Counted from the stretch's first letter, positions 41,681 to 50,356 are shown. The stretch: DNA of 64,000 nt from Paenibacillus sp. FSL R5-0912 (GCF_000758605.1 NZ_CP009282.1:7564001-7628000); one strand, 5' to 3'. Numbers and translations: made by a program. The notes: generated by a model not told the origin, from the letters alone.

Positions 41681-42616
41681 TTAAATCTTCAGCAGTGCCT
41701 TTAATTCCTGCAATTTGGAACGGGATAACGGAACCACGGCATCCTGGCTTGTGTTTAACCGCAGGCTGTAGCTATTCTTCGTCCAGGTAATAATCTCTCT
41801 TACCTTTTGCAGATTAACGATGTAGGAGCGGTGACACCTGAAGAACCCGAAATTCAATAACCTCTGCTCCAGCTCGGTCAGCGTCAGCGCACAATCATAA
41901 TTCTCCCCGCCCACATGAACAAGAATCGAACCCTCTACACTTTCTATAAAATCGATTTCAGGCGGATTAAATAAAATCACCTTGTCATTGCGTTTGGTAG
42001 AGATCTTCTGCAAGGTGATATTAGGCTCGTCCTGCTTATGTACATCCTGCTTGTCCTCTTCGGAGTCCCGGATATCGAGCGGATGGAATCCGGACTCGTT
42101 CAACCGGTAAATGACATCACAGGAAATCAGGGCATCCTCTAAATTCGAGGTCAGGATTAGAATCTGCTTGTCTCCCGACAAGTCATCCAGAATCCGTTTG
42201 AATTGACGGCGGTCCTGTTCTTCCAGGTAAAAGTAGGGCTCCTCCAGGACAAGTGCAGGCTGATACGCAAAAAAGACACGCAGCAAGGTTACATACACCC
42301 TCTTGGACGGGCTGAGATCCTTGATTTTTACCTTCCGTTCTTCTTTTAATGCAAAATACTCCATGAGCGAAGCGGCATGCTCCTTCCTCTCCGACACATC
42401 AATTAAAAATGTGATTAGCTCCTCTACCGTTAAGCGCATGTACTCGCCCTGCTGCACCCGAAATAAATAAAACCCGGCATGCTCCGCTAATTGATTCATT
42501 ACAAGCTGCTTCCGCTTCAAGTCCGTTATAATGCCAACCGGCTGGCCCGGTGTCATATTGAATTCGATCTCCGGCAGGTATAATTCCCCGCCTTCATACA
42601 TGGGTTGAAATTGCAT
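41681..42616 (-). CDS. LytTR-type regulator fused to a degenerate ABC ATPase domain
   Basis: A 311-residue protein. Residues 1-180 follow the ABC ATPase order, but Walker A is lost (GIITDLKRKQLVMNQLAEHA). A signature-like LSPSKRVYVTLLRV and a Walker-B-like ALVLEEPYFYLEEQD remain, followed by LILTSNLEDALISCD in the switch region. Residues 210-311 are a LytTR DNA-binding domain (VESVEG... HVGGENYDCALTL, FFRCHRSYIVNLQKVREI). It probably regulates the adjacent ABC exporter by binding repeats in its promoter. The ATPase-like part presumably acts as a protein or nucleotide sensor without hydrolysis. ATG 42616 follows AGGAGG. Confidence 0.8.
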   Translation of the reverse strand: MQFQPMYEGGELYLPEIEFNMTPGQPVGIITDLKRKQLVMNQLAEHAGFYLFRVQQGEYMRLTVEELITFLIDVSERKEHAASLMEYFALKEERKVKIKDLSPSKRVYVTLLRVFFAYQPALVLEEPYFYLEEQDRRQFKRILDDLSGDKQILILTSNLEDALISCDVIYRLNESGFHPLDIRDSEEDKQDVHKQDEPNITLQKISTKRNDKVILFNPPEIDFIESVEGSILVHVGGENYDCALTLTELEQRLLNFGFFRCHRSYIVNLQKVREIITWTKNSYSLRLNTSQDAVVPLSRSKLQELKALLKI

Positions 42617-42716
42617 ACCATCCTCCTGGTCATTACTGCTATAGATATATATGCCAATTATATAAGTACCGCAACAAAGAGAACAGCCCTTATGCTGTTC
42701 TCTTCCGCTGTCTGCC

Positions 42717-43106
42717 TCAGAAGCAGGTGAACGAGCTGACCCGGTTCAGATCAATGCCGAAGTATGTCCAGAAGAAACCGGTCCACCGGAACCCTGCAAT
42801 TGAACTGCGCCCGACGAATATCGGGAAGAACCAGAATTGCTCGCCATTGTTCAGCCAAATGTATGTGTTGCGGAACAGGCAGCGTCTAATTCCTCCAGGG
42901 TCGATGGCGAATGTGGTAACCGGCATTTGCGGCACGAATTGCGGCGGAGGGGACGTCGGCGCCTGAACGCCTCCCGGTCCGCCTCCCGGAGGTCCCGGAG
43001 TCCCCGGAAATCCGCCGGGACCTCCACCTGGAAACCCAGGTCCTCCAGGTCCTCCCGGAATCCCCGGAAATCCGCCCCCGGTTCCCGGTGTTGGAAAAAA
43101 TCCCAT
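42717..43106 (-). CDS. Gly/Pro-rich (collagen-like) small protein
   Basis: A 129-residue protein. Residues 1-55 are Gly/Pro-rich, with GFPGIPGGPGGPGFPGGGPG-type repeats. The C-terminal ~70 residues are aromatic-rich (CLFRNTYIWLNNGEQFWFFP, AGFRWTGFFWTYFGID) and end FTCF with Cys residues. This tail is a recurrent family in Bacillus/Paenibacillus proteins, probably spore coat or surface related; the exact role is unknown. ATG 43106 follows AAAGGAG. Confidence 0.72.
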   Translation of the reverse strand: MGFFPTPGTGGGFPGIPGGPGGPGFPGGGPGGFPGTPGPPGGGPGGVQAPTSPPPQFVPQMPVTTFAIDPGGIRRCLFRNTYIWLNNGEQFWFFPIFVGRSSIAGFRWTGFFWTYFGIDLNRVSSFTCF

Positions 43107-43305
43107 ATGTGATCGCTCCTTTCAAGTGAGTAGGCATAATCATCATATGCATTCGCGGAGAGGGCGCTTGGGCGGATGCCCATTGTACATGCGCCTGACG
43201 TAAATTCAGACTTCACAAAGAATAACCCCACACAGTGGGGCTTAAGCTTCGATGATAATACAGGTGCTTTGCGGGGACCCCAAAATATATAAATTCTTAT
43301 CTATC

Positions 43306-43341
43306 AAAAAGGAGCCGCACCCTCACCGGGTGCAGCTCTTT
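43306..43341 (-). terminator. Intrinsic terminator downstream of degV-like gene
   Basis: On the minus strand AAAGAGCTGCACCC pairs with GGGTGCGGCTC, followed by CTTTTTG. The same hairpin type recurs at 44586-44623. Confidence 0.82.
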
Positions 43342-43363
43342 ATCCGTCATTCAGTCTCCCTGC

Positions 43364-44260
43364 TTAACTCGTAGCCCCGAGCACAGGCTCCAGCACTTTA
43401 TCCTGAACAGTAATACTGTTGATGGCTGAATGTTTGATCCATGAAAGTGCCAGTGTTCCTTCGCCCATATGAACGCCTACCACCGGAACAAAAGTCATGA
43501 TTTCTGTATGCACTGAAGGCGACATTTCTTTGATGGCCGACTCCAGGCTCAGCGCCTCCTCCATATTGTTGGCATGCATAATGCAGATATCTTGGATCAG
43601 ACGGATATCCTGGTGGAGTGTCTCCAGCAATTTCTGCTTCGTCTTCTTGAAGGTGCGAATTTTGTCCACGACAATAATTTTGCCTTCATCGAACTTCAGC
43701 AGCAGATGAATCCGCATCAGCTGGCCAAGCACGAGCTGAGAGCCGGAGAGCCGCCCGCTGCGGTGCAACTGGCTCAGACTCGCAGGGATTAGGTAAAAAG
43801 ACATCTCTTCAATGATATTTTCAATTCTGCTCCTGATCTCCAGCGCAGAGTACCCTGCCTGCTGCCAGTGAACGCCGCGCATAATCATCTCACGGATCGG
43901 GTAAGCGCCCACTCTTGAATCAATGCCAATTACGGCAACTCCAGCGATCTCTGCCGCCTGCATCGAAGTATGGAACGTACCGCTAAGCTCAGAGGAACAA
44001 TGTATTGCTATAATTTCGTCATACTCTTCCTTTAGGCGCTCGTATAATTCCACGAACTCACCGATCGGCGGCTGGGAGCTGCTAACCTTGCCATTCTGGC
44101 GCATTTTATCATAGAACTGATCAGCGCTGATTTCGATATTTTCTTTATAGCATTCATTATTGACAATTAGACGTAGTGGAACAATATAAACATGGTTATT
44201 CATGGCAAATTCAGAATCAATTGTGCTGGTGCTGTCGGTTACCCAGGCGATGGATTTCAT
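43364..44260 (-). CDS. DegV family protein (fatty-acid binding)
   Basis: A 298-residue DegV-fold protein with the lipid-binding hallmarks: the N-terminal WVTDSTST, the VPLRLIVNNECYKENIE loop, SSSQPPIGEFVELYE, and the ligand-contacting HCSSELSGTF with a later SRVGAYPIREM. FakB-type members carry fatty acids to FakA for activation; others have unknown ligands. ATG 44260, eight bases from GAGAG, is preferred over GTG 44266. It is a single gene ending in the terminator at 43306-43341. Confidence 0.88.
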   Translation of the reverse strand: MKSIAWVTDSTSTIDSEFAMNNHVYIVPLRLIVNNECYKENIEISADQFYDKMRQNGKVSSSQPPIGEFVELYERLKEEYDEIIAIHCSSELSGTFHTSMQAAEIAGVAVIGIDSRVGAYPIREMIMRGVHWQQAGYSALEIRSRIENIIEEMSFYLIPASLSQLHRSGRLSGSQLVLGQLMRIHLLLKFDEGKIIVVDKIRTFKKTKQKLLETLHQDIRLIQDICIMHANNMEEALSLESAIKEMSPSVHTEIMTFVPVVGVHMGEGTLALSWIKHSAINSITVQDKVLEPVLGATS

Positions 44261-44632
44261 AGTCACTACTCTCTTTCGTGAGGGATTGATTACGATCAGG
44301 AATCAGCAGCTTCAACTATCTGCATATTCGTAAATTATACAGGAAGCCAAGCACCCGCATAGCAATTAAGCGATAATCGCAGCACCTTTTTTCAACTTAA
44401 TTCGACATAAATTCACATTATACATGATAGATATACCTATTAAAGAACAGACCGGGTATGGTATGTAGAGACGCCAAAAAAGGATATCAAGCAGAAACGG
44501 CTTCGCCGTCCTTATCAAGGACGGTACCGTTCCAGCGAGAAATAGAAGGATAATTTTTAGCGTGAAACATATAAATTCTTATATTTAAAAAAAGAGCTGC
44601 ACCCTCATCCGGCGCAACTCTTTACCCGTAAT
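44261..44632. other. Intergenic region with palindrome and repeat-like block
   Basis: No gene is seen. A perfect inverted repeat CCGTCCTT-ATC-AAGGACGG lies at 44506-44524, flanked by AAACGG and TACCGTT. Downstream, the block ATATAAATTCTTAT followed by an A-run and a GAGCTGCACCCTCA hairpin closely resembles 43286-43341. The region looks like a dispersed intergenic repeat, but its genome copy number cannot be judged here. Confidence 0.55.
44586..44623 (-). terminator. Intrinsic terminator downstream of PhnB-like gene
   Basis: On the minus strand AAAGAGTTGCGCC pairs with GGTGCAGCTCTTT (with G-T pairs), followed by TTTTAAAT. Confidence 0.8.
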
Positions 44633-45055
44633 TTAATCTTCAAGCTCCGTATATATTTGAAAGGTCACGCCGAATTTATCCGTTACATCACCAAACCCGG
44701 GGCTGAAGGGTTCTTCTTTAAACGGCATATTGACCTGGCCCTCCTGCCGCAAGGCTTCATAGATCCGTTTGGATTCTTCTACATCATTCGTTGTAATGCA
44801 GATAGTAACCCGTTTCCCGTTTCCAGCAGGCGAACCGCCTGGAGTATCGGATAACATAAGCTCCGTACCTCCAACCTTTAACTTGGCGTGTGCTACAAGA
44901 CTCCTCAGATCGTCCGTGAACGTACCGGGCATGTCCGGCATGTCACCGTAAGTCATCATAGAGAGGATTTGTGCGCCGATGGCTTGTTCATAGAACTGAA
45001 TGGCTTCCTTTACCCGGCCCTCCAAAGTAATGTAAGGGGTAAGTTTTACCGTCAT
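44633..45055 (-). CDS. VOC family protein, PhnB-like
   Basis: A 140-residue protein with the PhnB/3-demethylubiquinone-methyltransferase-like VOC pattern (LTPYITLEGRVKEAIQFYEQ, GDMPDMPG, HAKLKVGGTELMLSD, PFSPGFGDVTDKFGVTFQIY). These proteins bind small ligands; the role is unknown. ATG 45055 has an AAGGAGG site upstream. The open frame reaches 45607, but the extra 184 residues are an antisense-like shadow of the sigma gene. It lies 76 bases downstream of the sigma factor gene and is probably co-transcribed. Confidence 0.85.
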   Translation of the reverse strand: MTVKLTPYITLEGRVKEAIQFYEQAIGAQILSMMTYGDMPDMPGTFTDDLRSLVAHAKLKVGGTELMLSDTPGGSPAGNGKRVTICITTNDVEESKRIYEALRQEGQVNMPFKEEPFSPGFGDVTDKFGVTFQIYTELED

Positions 45056-45131
45056 AAGATTGTTCCTCCTTGAGTTTGAATTGAACCCGCATTTGTGATT
45101 CATTAGTATAGACGATCCGGCCGCCGCAAAC

Positions 45132-46109
45132 TCATCGGCCGATTGAAAAATTCTGCCTCGCGTCCAAATCTGCCGGCAATCCAAATCGCACGAATAACTC
45201 AGGATCAATGAAATGATGGATATGAGCGATCTTCCCCAGTTCCAGCTCTGGAATATGAATGCTCCACGGAACCAGCCGTCCCTCCGGTCCGGCGGGTACA
45301 TACTGGGCAAAAGCGGGGCAATCCCCGTTAGCCCGGACCGGCAGCAATCTGGAGCCCAAACAATGGCTGCGTGTAATAGTGTAGAATGACGACAGATTAG
45401 AGCTGCCGCGAACCCACATCGTAAATGGCGGCATCGACAAGCTGCCGTTCTCGTGGAATAAGGCCAATAATGCATCAATATCATACCGTTCGAAGGCTTC
45501 CATATAACTTGCAAGCAGTTGTTGGTCTGCCTGGGCATCTCCCCCTTGTAACTCCTCGGACCGGAGATTGGACCGGGCGATACCCGACCGGGCCCGTTGC
45601 ACTGCACTGTTGACGGCTGCCGTGGTCATTCCCATCGCATGTGCTGCCTCGTTAGCCGACCACCGGAAGACATCAAGCAGGATCAGTACAGCGCGTTGCC
45701 GGGGCGGCAGTATTTGCAGGATCGCAATAAAGGATAACCGGACGGTTTCCCTGCTGACCACGATGTTGGCCGGGTCGATAGCGTTATCGGGGGCCGGCCA
45801 TATCCAGGAATCCCGGGGCAAGCTGTCACTGGGCTCCTTAATAATAGCCGCGGGTTCAGAGAGATCCATCGGAAGTGCCCGCCGCTTGGCATTCCTCAGC
45901 CTGTCCAAACAAATATTAGTGGCAATCCGGTACACCCAAGACTTACGGGAAGAATCCTGCCGGATCTTGTCCCAGCTCTGCCAGGCCCGGAGCAGGGTAT
46001 CCTGCACTGCATCTTCCGCTTCAAAGATGGACCCCATCATCCGGTAACAATATCCGGTTAGTTCAGAACGCAGCTCCTCAAGCATATCTATTCCATGCTT
46101 TTGGCTCAT
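45132..46109 (-). CDS. Sigma-70 family RNA polymerase sigma factor with SnoaL-like C-terminus (SigJ type)
   Basis: A 325-residue ECF-type sigma factor: region 2 (GYCYRMMGSIFEAEDAVQDT), region 4 (LPPRQRAVLILLDVFRWSAN then EAAHAMGMTTAAVNSAVQRA), and a C-terminal SnoaL/NTF2-like domain (LLASYMEAFERYDIDALLAL to IHHFIDPELFVRFG). In this group the C-terminal domain, rather than an anti-sigma factor, controls activity. It is paired with the downstream PhnB-like protein, possibly its target or partner. Confidence 0.85.
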   Translation of the reverse strand: MSQKHGIDMLEELRSELTGYCYRMMGSIFEAEDAVQDTLLRAWQSWDKIRQDSSRKSWVYRIATNICLDRLRNAKRRALPMDLSEPAAIIKEPSDSLPRDSWIWPAPDNAIDPANIVVSRETVRLSFIAILQILPPRQRAVLILLDVFRWSANEAAHAMGMTTAAVNSAVQRARSGIARSNLRSEELQGGDAQADQQLLASYMEAFERYDIDALLALFHENGSLSMPPFTMWVRGSSNLSSFYTITRSHCLGSRLLPVRANGDCPAFAQYVPAGPEGRLVPWSIHIPELELGKIAHIHHFIDPELFVRFGLPADLDARQNFSIGR

Positions 46110-46161
46110 GTTACGTTTCCTCCTCTTGAAGATGCCTTCTCCATGACAGTAATTCAGAGTT

Positions 46162-47286
46162 TTATATTTTTTTCAATAAAGTAACGACAAAAGACGTCTT
46201 CCCCAGCGAGCTTTTGGCTTCAATCTCCCCGCCATGTAATGTAACGATACTTTTGGCAATTGCAAGTCCTAGGCCTGATCCGCCCGTGTATTCGGAACGT
46301 GACTTTTCTACTCTATAGAATCTCTCAAAAATATAGGGGAGATCCACACTGGGTATTGCTTTGCCGTAATTATTCACTTCAACTTGAACGGATTGGCTCG
46401 AATCTCTTACTATAAGGTCAATGTATCTTCCTTCTTTTCCATACCGTATGGCGTTTTGAATGAGATTTTCAAACACCCTGGCTATTTTATTGCCATCGCC
46501 TATGATGACAGGGTGATCAGCCGTTATAAATGTCCTCATGTGCATGTCCGCTTCCTGCATTTGAATCCTATGTTGTACAACTAATTGATTAATCATTTCT
46601 TCAATATTAATGGATTGATCATTTACAAGAGTTTCTTTATTTTGGACATAGGTATATTCAAACAGATCATTTAATACATGATGCAGGCGTTCAACCTTGG
46701 CATACACAATCTGTATATAAGCACGAAGCTCCACTTCGTCCCTGTATTCATCCTCATTGATAAGATTCAAGTATCCGATGATAGAGGTTAGAGGGGATCT
46801 AAGGTCATGGGCAACATTTGTCACCAAATCATTTTTGATCTGTTCTGATCTCCGCTCTTCCTCAATGGCCTTCCGGGCTTGAATTACAACATTATTAATA
46901 TGGGTAGCAAGTTTATCTAACCCGTTCTCTGCCCGCTCTTCTATTTTATGATCAAAATTACCGTTCGCAATAAGCTCAACCTCACGTATCATACGGTTAA
47001 ACTCAGTTGAAATATAGCGTCTCTTTTCCATCTTATAGAACAGGAACAGATAGAAACAGACAAACAACCCAAACATCAAAGGTACAAGTACACCCCTGAG
47101 AGAAGAAACGGCATTGAATATAAAAGCTACCGCACCTGACTGTTTCTGATAACTATAAAGTGAAGAATATAGAATAGCCGCTGTCAGCGTTGATGCTATT
47201 AGCGACAGCAGAACATAGAGAATGGCTCTCCAAACCGGGATTGTTTTCATTATAAAAAACGTATTATTTTTCAATTTTATAGCCAA
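46162..47286 (-). CDS. Sensor histidine kinase, VanS-like
   Basis: A 374-residue kinase: two membrane helices (about residues 20-42 and 68-88) with a short external loop, HAMP, H-box NVAHDLRSPLTSIIGYLN, N-box NLIQNAIRYGKEG, and G-box GGSGLGLAIAKSIV. The order with the upstream VanR-like regulator and VanZ suggests an envelope-stress or glycopeptide-type sensor. The start is uncertain: TTG 47286 lacks spacing from GGGGAG, TTG 47274 is also possible, and ATG 47250 has no ribosome site. It overlaps the regulator gene by about 20 bases. Confidence 0.85.
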   Translation of the reverse strand: MAIKLKNNTFFIMKTIPVWRAILYVLLSLIASTLTAAILYSSLYSYQKQSGAVAFIFNAVSSLRGVLVPLMFGLFVCFYLFLFYKMEKRRYISTEFNRMIREVELIANGNFDHKIEERAENGLDKLATHINNVVIQARKAIEEERRSEQIKNDLVTNVAHDLRSPLTSIIGYLNLINEDEYRDEVELRAYIQIVYAKVERLHHVLNDLFEYTYVQNKETLVNDQSINIEEMINQLVVQHRIQMQEADMHMRTFITADHPVIIGDGNKIARVFENLIQNAIRYGKEGRYIDLIVRDSSQSVQVEVNNYGKAIPSVDLPYIFERFYRVEKSRSEYTGGSGLGLAIAKSIVTLHGGEIEAKSSLGKTSFVVTLLKKI

Positions 47287-47947
47287 CTCCCCAGACCGTT
47301 TGAATCACCGTTTCTCCTGTTGCCGCAGCAATTTTATCTCTCAGGTTACTAATATGAACCATAACGGTTTTGTTCGATCCGGCCCCCGTTTCATTCCATA
47401 CCTTTTCAAAAATTTCTTCTGATCCGAATACTCTTCCGCGATTCTTGGCCAGCAAATATAAAATATCAAATTCAATAGAGGTCAGCCTTATTTCCTGCCC
47501 CTGCGCATGAACCGTGTGACTTTGTTTATCAATGGTTAAGGAGTGAATATAGATACAATCCGGATCTTTCGCCGCCGGGTGATAATTAGCTCTGCGCAGC
47601 AGCGCCTTTACTCTCGCTGTTAATTCCAATGGATTAAAGGGCTTGATCATATAGTCATCCGCACCCGTCATCAAACCCATAATTTTATCCATATCCTCTG
47701 CCTTTGCACTTAACATCAAGACTGGAGTTTCCTGCTCTTTGCGAATTTCCCGGCATACTTCAAGTCCATTCATTTTGGGCATCATAATATCTAAGATCAC
47801 GAGGTCAATAGAGTGGCGCTCCATGAATTGAAGGGCCTCAATTCCATCCTGCGCTGTATGAATATGATAGCCTTCATTGCGCAGATATACCCCGATTAAC
47901 CCTGCAATCTCATGATCATCGTCTACAATAAGTATCTCGGTAGTCAT
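47264..47947 (-). CDS. OmpR-type response regulator, VanR-like
   Basis: A 227-residue regulator with REC domain (DDD at 8-10, Asp in LVILDIMMPKMNG, Lys in MIKPFNP) and a winged helix (RLTSIEFDILYLLAKNRGRV, ending TVWGVGYKIEK). ATG 47947 follows AGGGGAG; the longer frame starts at TTG 47962. It probably controls the neighbouring vanZ-like gene and its own operon. Confidence 0.88.
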   Translation of the reverse strand: MTTEILIVDDDHEIAGLIGVYLRNEGYHIHTAQDGIEALQFMERHSIDLVILDIMMPKMNGLEVCREIRKEQETPVLMLSAKAEDMDKIMGLMTGADDYMIKPFNPLELTARVKALLRRANYHPAAKDPDCIYIHSLTIDKQSHTVHAQGQEIRLTSIEFDILYLLAKNRGRVFGSEEIFEKVWNETGAGSNKTVMVHISNLRDKIAAATGETVIQTVWGVGYKIEK

Positions 47948-47982
47948 ATATTCTCCCCTCAAAACATGTCCGTTGTCTCCTG

Positions 47983-48540
47983 TTATAATCTTATCCTATT
48001 CAATAAGTTATTCCCATGGCTTCTCTGTAATAGTCTGATTATAACTATATACCCCACAAGTGCTCCAACAGTGTTGGCAATAAGATCATTGATATCTGTG
48101 CTCCTGCCATTACCCAAAGTAATTCTGATCACCATCTGAAGTATCTCAATAGATAAACTGAATAAGAAGCCGTAGTACGCTACGCTTTTTAAAGACTCAA
48201 TCTTTTTATGGAGCAGTGGCAGATATACACCAAAGGGCATGAACATTATCACATTTAATACAAAGGTTTTGATATCTATTGTTAATAGCGGAATGAAATT
48301 AATCGTTTTGTACCAAGAAGTGTGATTGGCATATATGCCGATATTCACATCGATGGGGAAGAATACCAGGTCGATGACACAAAGTAAGTAAATACTAAAT
48401 GTTATTAATATTAAATATTGGCCTGCATGAAGCGGCCTTTTTTTCCATAGTGCACTTACTGTCAGGTACAGCAGGAATAATACGAATAGGGGCACCAGAA
48501 AATATGTTGAATGGATTGTATACATAATAGATTGTTCCAC
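47983..48540 (-). CDS. VanZ family membrane protein
   Basis: A 185-residue membrane protein with four helices and the VanZ-family blocks TINFIPLL, NVIMFMPFGVYLPLL, SLSIEILQMV and RSTDINDLIANTVGALVGY. VanZ confers low-level teicoplanin resistance in enterococci; many homologues have no known role. GTG 48540, eight bases from GGAGG, is used. The longer frame would start at ATG 48606, inside the hairpin at 48582-48609. vanHAX and vanY genes are absent. Confidence 0.85.
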   Translation of the reverse strand: MEQSIMYTIHSTYFLVPLFVLFLLYLTVSALWKKRPLHAGQYLILITFSIYLLCVIDLVFFPIDVNIGIYANHTSWYKTINFIPLLTIDIKTFVLNVIMFMPFGVYLPLLHKKIESLKSVAYYGFLFSLSIEILQMVIRITLGNGRSTDINDLIANTVGALVGYIVIIRLLQRSHGNNLLNRIRL

Positions 48541-48581
48541 ATCTAATTCCTCCTCTAAGTTATTATCAAAGTTGGACAAGA

Positions 48582-48609
48582 ACAATGGGACTGATGACAG
48601 CCCCATTGT
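48582..48609 (-). terminator. Hairpin after DUF4179-like gene
   Basis: A 12-base stem (ACAATGGGACTG with CAGCCCCATTGT, one G-T pair) encloses ATGA; the minus strand continues TCTTGTCC. The T-run is short, so partial read-through into vanZ is possible. Confidence 0.65.
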
Positions 48610-48624
48610 ATCCAGCCCGCATGC

Positions 48625-49497
48625 TTAGTTAGTAACCGGAGTGATCTGGCCATCGACTGATATACTAATGATCATCGCTGCATCCAGGAAGACCCTTTTG
48701 CCCTCTTTGTCCAGGTTATAATGCCATTCGAATCCCCGCTTTGAAGAGCTTGTGGAGCCTAAAGAAAGCTCGGTTTCCTTGCCGTCTGATGTTGTTATGC
48801 TAACTCTAGGGCTGTACTGTGGTAATTCATCACTATGCCCATCTGTACGTACCCCTTCAATACCAATGCCAATCGTTGAGATATGAACCGATTCAAGAGA
48901 CATCTCTTCTTGTTGCTGTGACAGGGTGTGATCAATTCCGATATTGAAAGAGGTACCGCTCTCTTGTGCTGTAAAAGTATTATGGAATGGTCCTTCAGCA
49001 ATAACTGCTTCTGTAGCGGTATTCACTACTGCATCCGCCTTAATCGTAACTTTCTTTCCTTTCAGACTGCTTGGTGTATCGACATCAAACATGGCGATGA
49101 TCTTTTTACCATCCTCTGTCACACGTTGCTCTACCATGTAACTTGCATCCTTTGCCCACTTGAGTTCAAGTGCAGCCATAGCTGCATCCTGTGAGAAAAC
49201 TGTACCGTCTTCCTTCTCAAAAGAAACGATAATAACCGCACTATTTCCACCAATAATGCTTTCTTCTACCGTTGTTTTAATCCCAGCCATTACTCTAGAC
49301 TCGTTAATTAAAGTCGTAGATTGTCCCGGAATCCCGGCATTTCCATTGAAAAATTCTTTGAAAGCATCCTTATCGGATGAAGCCAGCGCTGAGGTCCCCA
49401 TCGCCATTAATGATACAGTTGCTGCTATCGCTGTACCGGCTACCCACTTCTTCCTTGTATTCTTCGCCCTCTGACTACTCTTCTGATTGTTGTTCAT
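48625..49497 (-). CDS. DUF4179-like protein with one membrane helix
   Basis: A 290-residue protein: short basic cytoplasmic N-terminus (MNNNQKSSQRAKNTRKKWVA), one membrane helix or signal (TAIAATVSLMAMGTSALA), then a beta-rich extracellular domain with the Ser/Asp pattern of DUF4179-type ectodomains (common on anti-sigma factors). No sigma factor is adjacent, so here it is probably a surface protein linked to the VanRS-like system. ATG 49497 follows GGAGGG; the frame extends to 49512. Confidence 0.62.
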   Translation of the reverse strand: MNNNQKSSQRAKNTRKKWVAGTAIAATVSLMAMGTSALASSDKDAFKEFFNGNAGIPGQSTTLINESRVMAGIKTTVEESIIGGNSAVIIVSFEKEDGTVFSQDAAMAALELKWAKDASYMVEQRVTEDGKKIIAMFDVDTPSSLKGKKVTIKADAVVNTATEAVIAEGPFHNTFTAQESGTSFNIGIDHTLSQQQEEMSLESVHISTIGIGIEGVRTDGHSDELPQYSPRVSITTSDGKETELSLGSTSSSKRGFEWHYNLDKEGKRVFLDAAMIISISVDGQITPVTN

Positions 49498-49738
49498 TGT
49501 AAGTCCCTCCAATATGTTTTGTTGTGTTCCTGGTGAATGTACCTAGTATAATCAGCAGTTTCTAAGATCCTTTAAAGAACATTTAAAGATTTACTAAATT
49601 TTCTCGGGAACACCGGTATCCAAAATCGCTTTGGTATATATTCAGTGATATGATAATCAAATATATGGGTTCACTTCTGAGATCGTAATTTCCCCATGAT
49701 TTGTTGTTGACCAAATATAAAATGAATGGAGTAGTATT

Positions 49739-50356
49739 ATGAAAATTATTATTTTTGGAGCAACTGGCGGGGTAGGTCAATGCGTCGTGAAGCAAGCGTT
49801 AGAAAAAAACTTTGAGGTTACTGCATTTGTACGTACACCTTCAAAGTTACAAATACACCATGAGCATCTACATATTATCCAGGGAGATTGCTTCAATAAA
49901 GAGGCGGTTGCCCAAGCCATTGCAGGACATGAGGCAGTTGTATCCTGCTTAGGCTCTAGTCTAGGCATGAAAAAATCTACGGAGCTGCAGCAGATGACCA
50001 AAAATATAGTAGATGGGATGAGGGAGCATTCAATTACCCGCATCGTCTATACAGCTTCTGCAGGGATTCACAAAGAAGTTCCGGGGATTAGCGGGAAACT
50101 GGTCATGACCATGCTAAAGAATCCTCTTCTGGATCATCAAGGCGCTGTGGATTATATTGTGGCAAATAAACTTAACTATACAATCGCCAGGCCTATGGGA
50201 TTAACGAATAAAGCTTTGACAGGAAACTATAAGGAAGCTTCAACAGGCGTACCGGAAAAGGCAAGAACGATTTCCCGTGCAGACGTAGCGGATTTTATCG
50301 TGAAGGTATTAGGGGATTCTACATACGACCGTACATCCATTGGTATATCTGATTAA
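49739..50356 (+). CDS. NAD(P)-binding Rossmann-fold protein (NmrA/SDR-type)
   Basis: A 205-residue protein with an N-terminal dinucleotide-binding motif (IIIFGATGGVGQCVVKQAL), RTPSK after strand 2 (suggesting NADPH use), VVSCLGSSLG, and YTASAG in place of a classic Tyr-x3-Lys active site. Atypical SDRs of this type act as reductases or as NADPH sensors; the substrate is unknown. Single gene. Confidence 0.85.
   Translation: MKIIIFGATGGVGQCVVKQALEKNFEVTAFVRTPSKLQIHHEHLHIIQGDCFNKEAVAQAIAGHEAVVSCLGSSLGMKKSTELQQMTKNIVDGMREHSITRIVYTASAGIHKEVPGISGKLVMTMLKNPLLDHQGAVDYIVANKLNYTIARPMGLTNKALTGNYKEASTGVPEKARTISRADVADFIVKVLGDSTYDRTSIGISD

Noticed and set aside
43223..43243. CCCCAC/GTGGGG hairpin as a terminator or riboswitch
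   Set aside because: Short stem with no T-run in the right place and no conserved aptamer blocks; it lies in the leader of the collagen-like gene.
45056..45607. N-terminal 184-residue extension of the PhnB-like protein
   Set aside because: It is an open frame lying in the sigma-factor gene on the same strand in another frame; the extra residues show no domain, and ATG 45055 has a strong ribosome site.
48541..48606. Upstream ATG start for the VanZ-like gene
   Set aside because: The ATG lies inside the hairpin at 48582-48609, and GTG 48540 is well placed behind GGAGG.
49777..50043. Minus-strand frame inside the NAD(P)-binding protein gene
   Set aside because: Shadow of a conserved Rossmann-fold gene, without a ribosome site.
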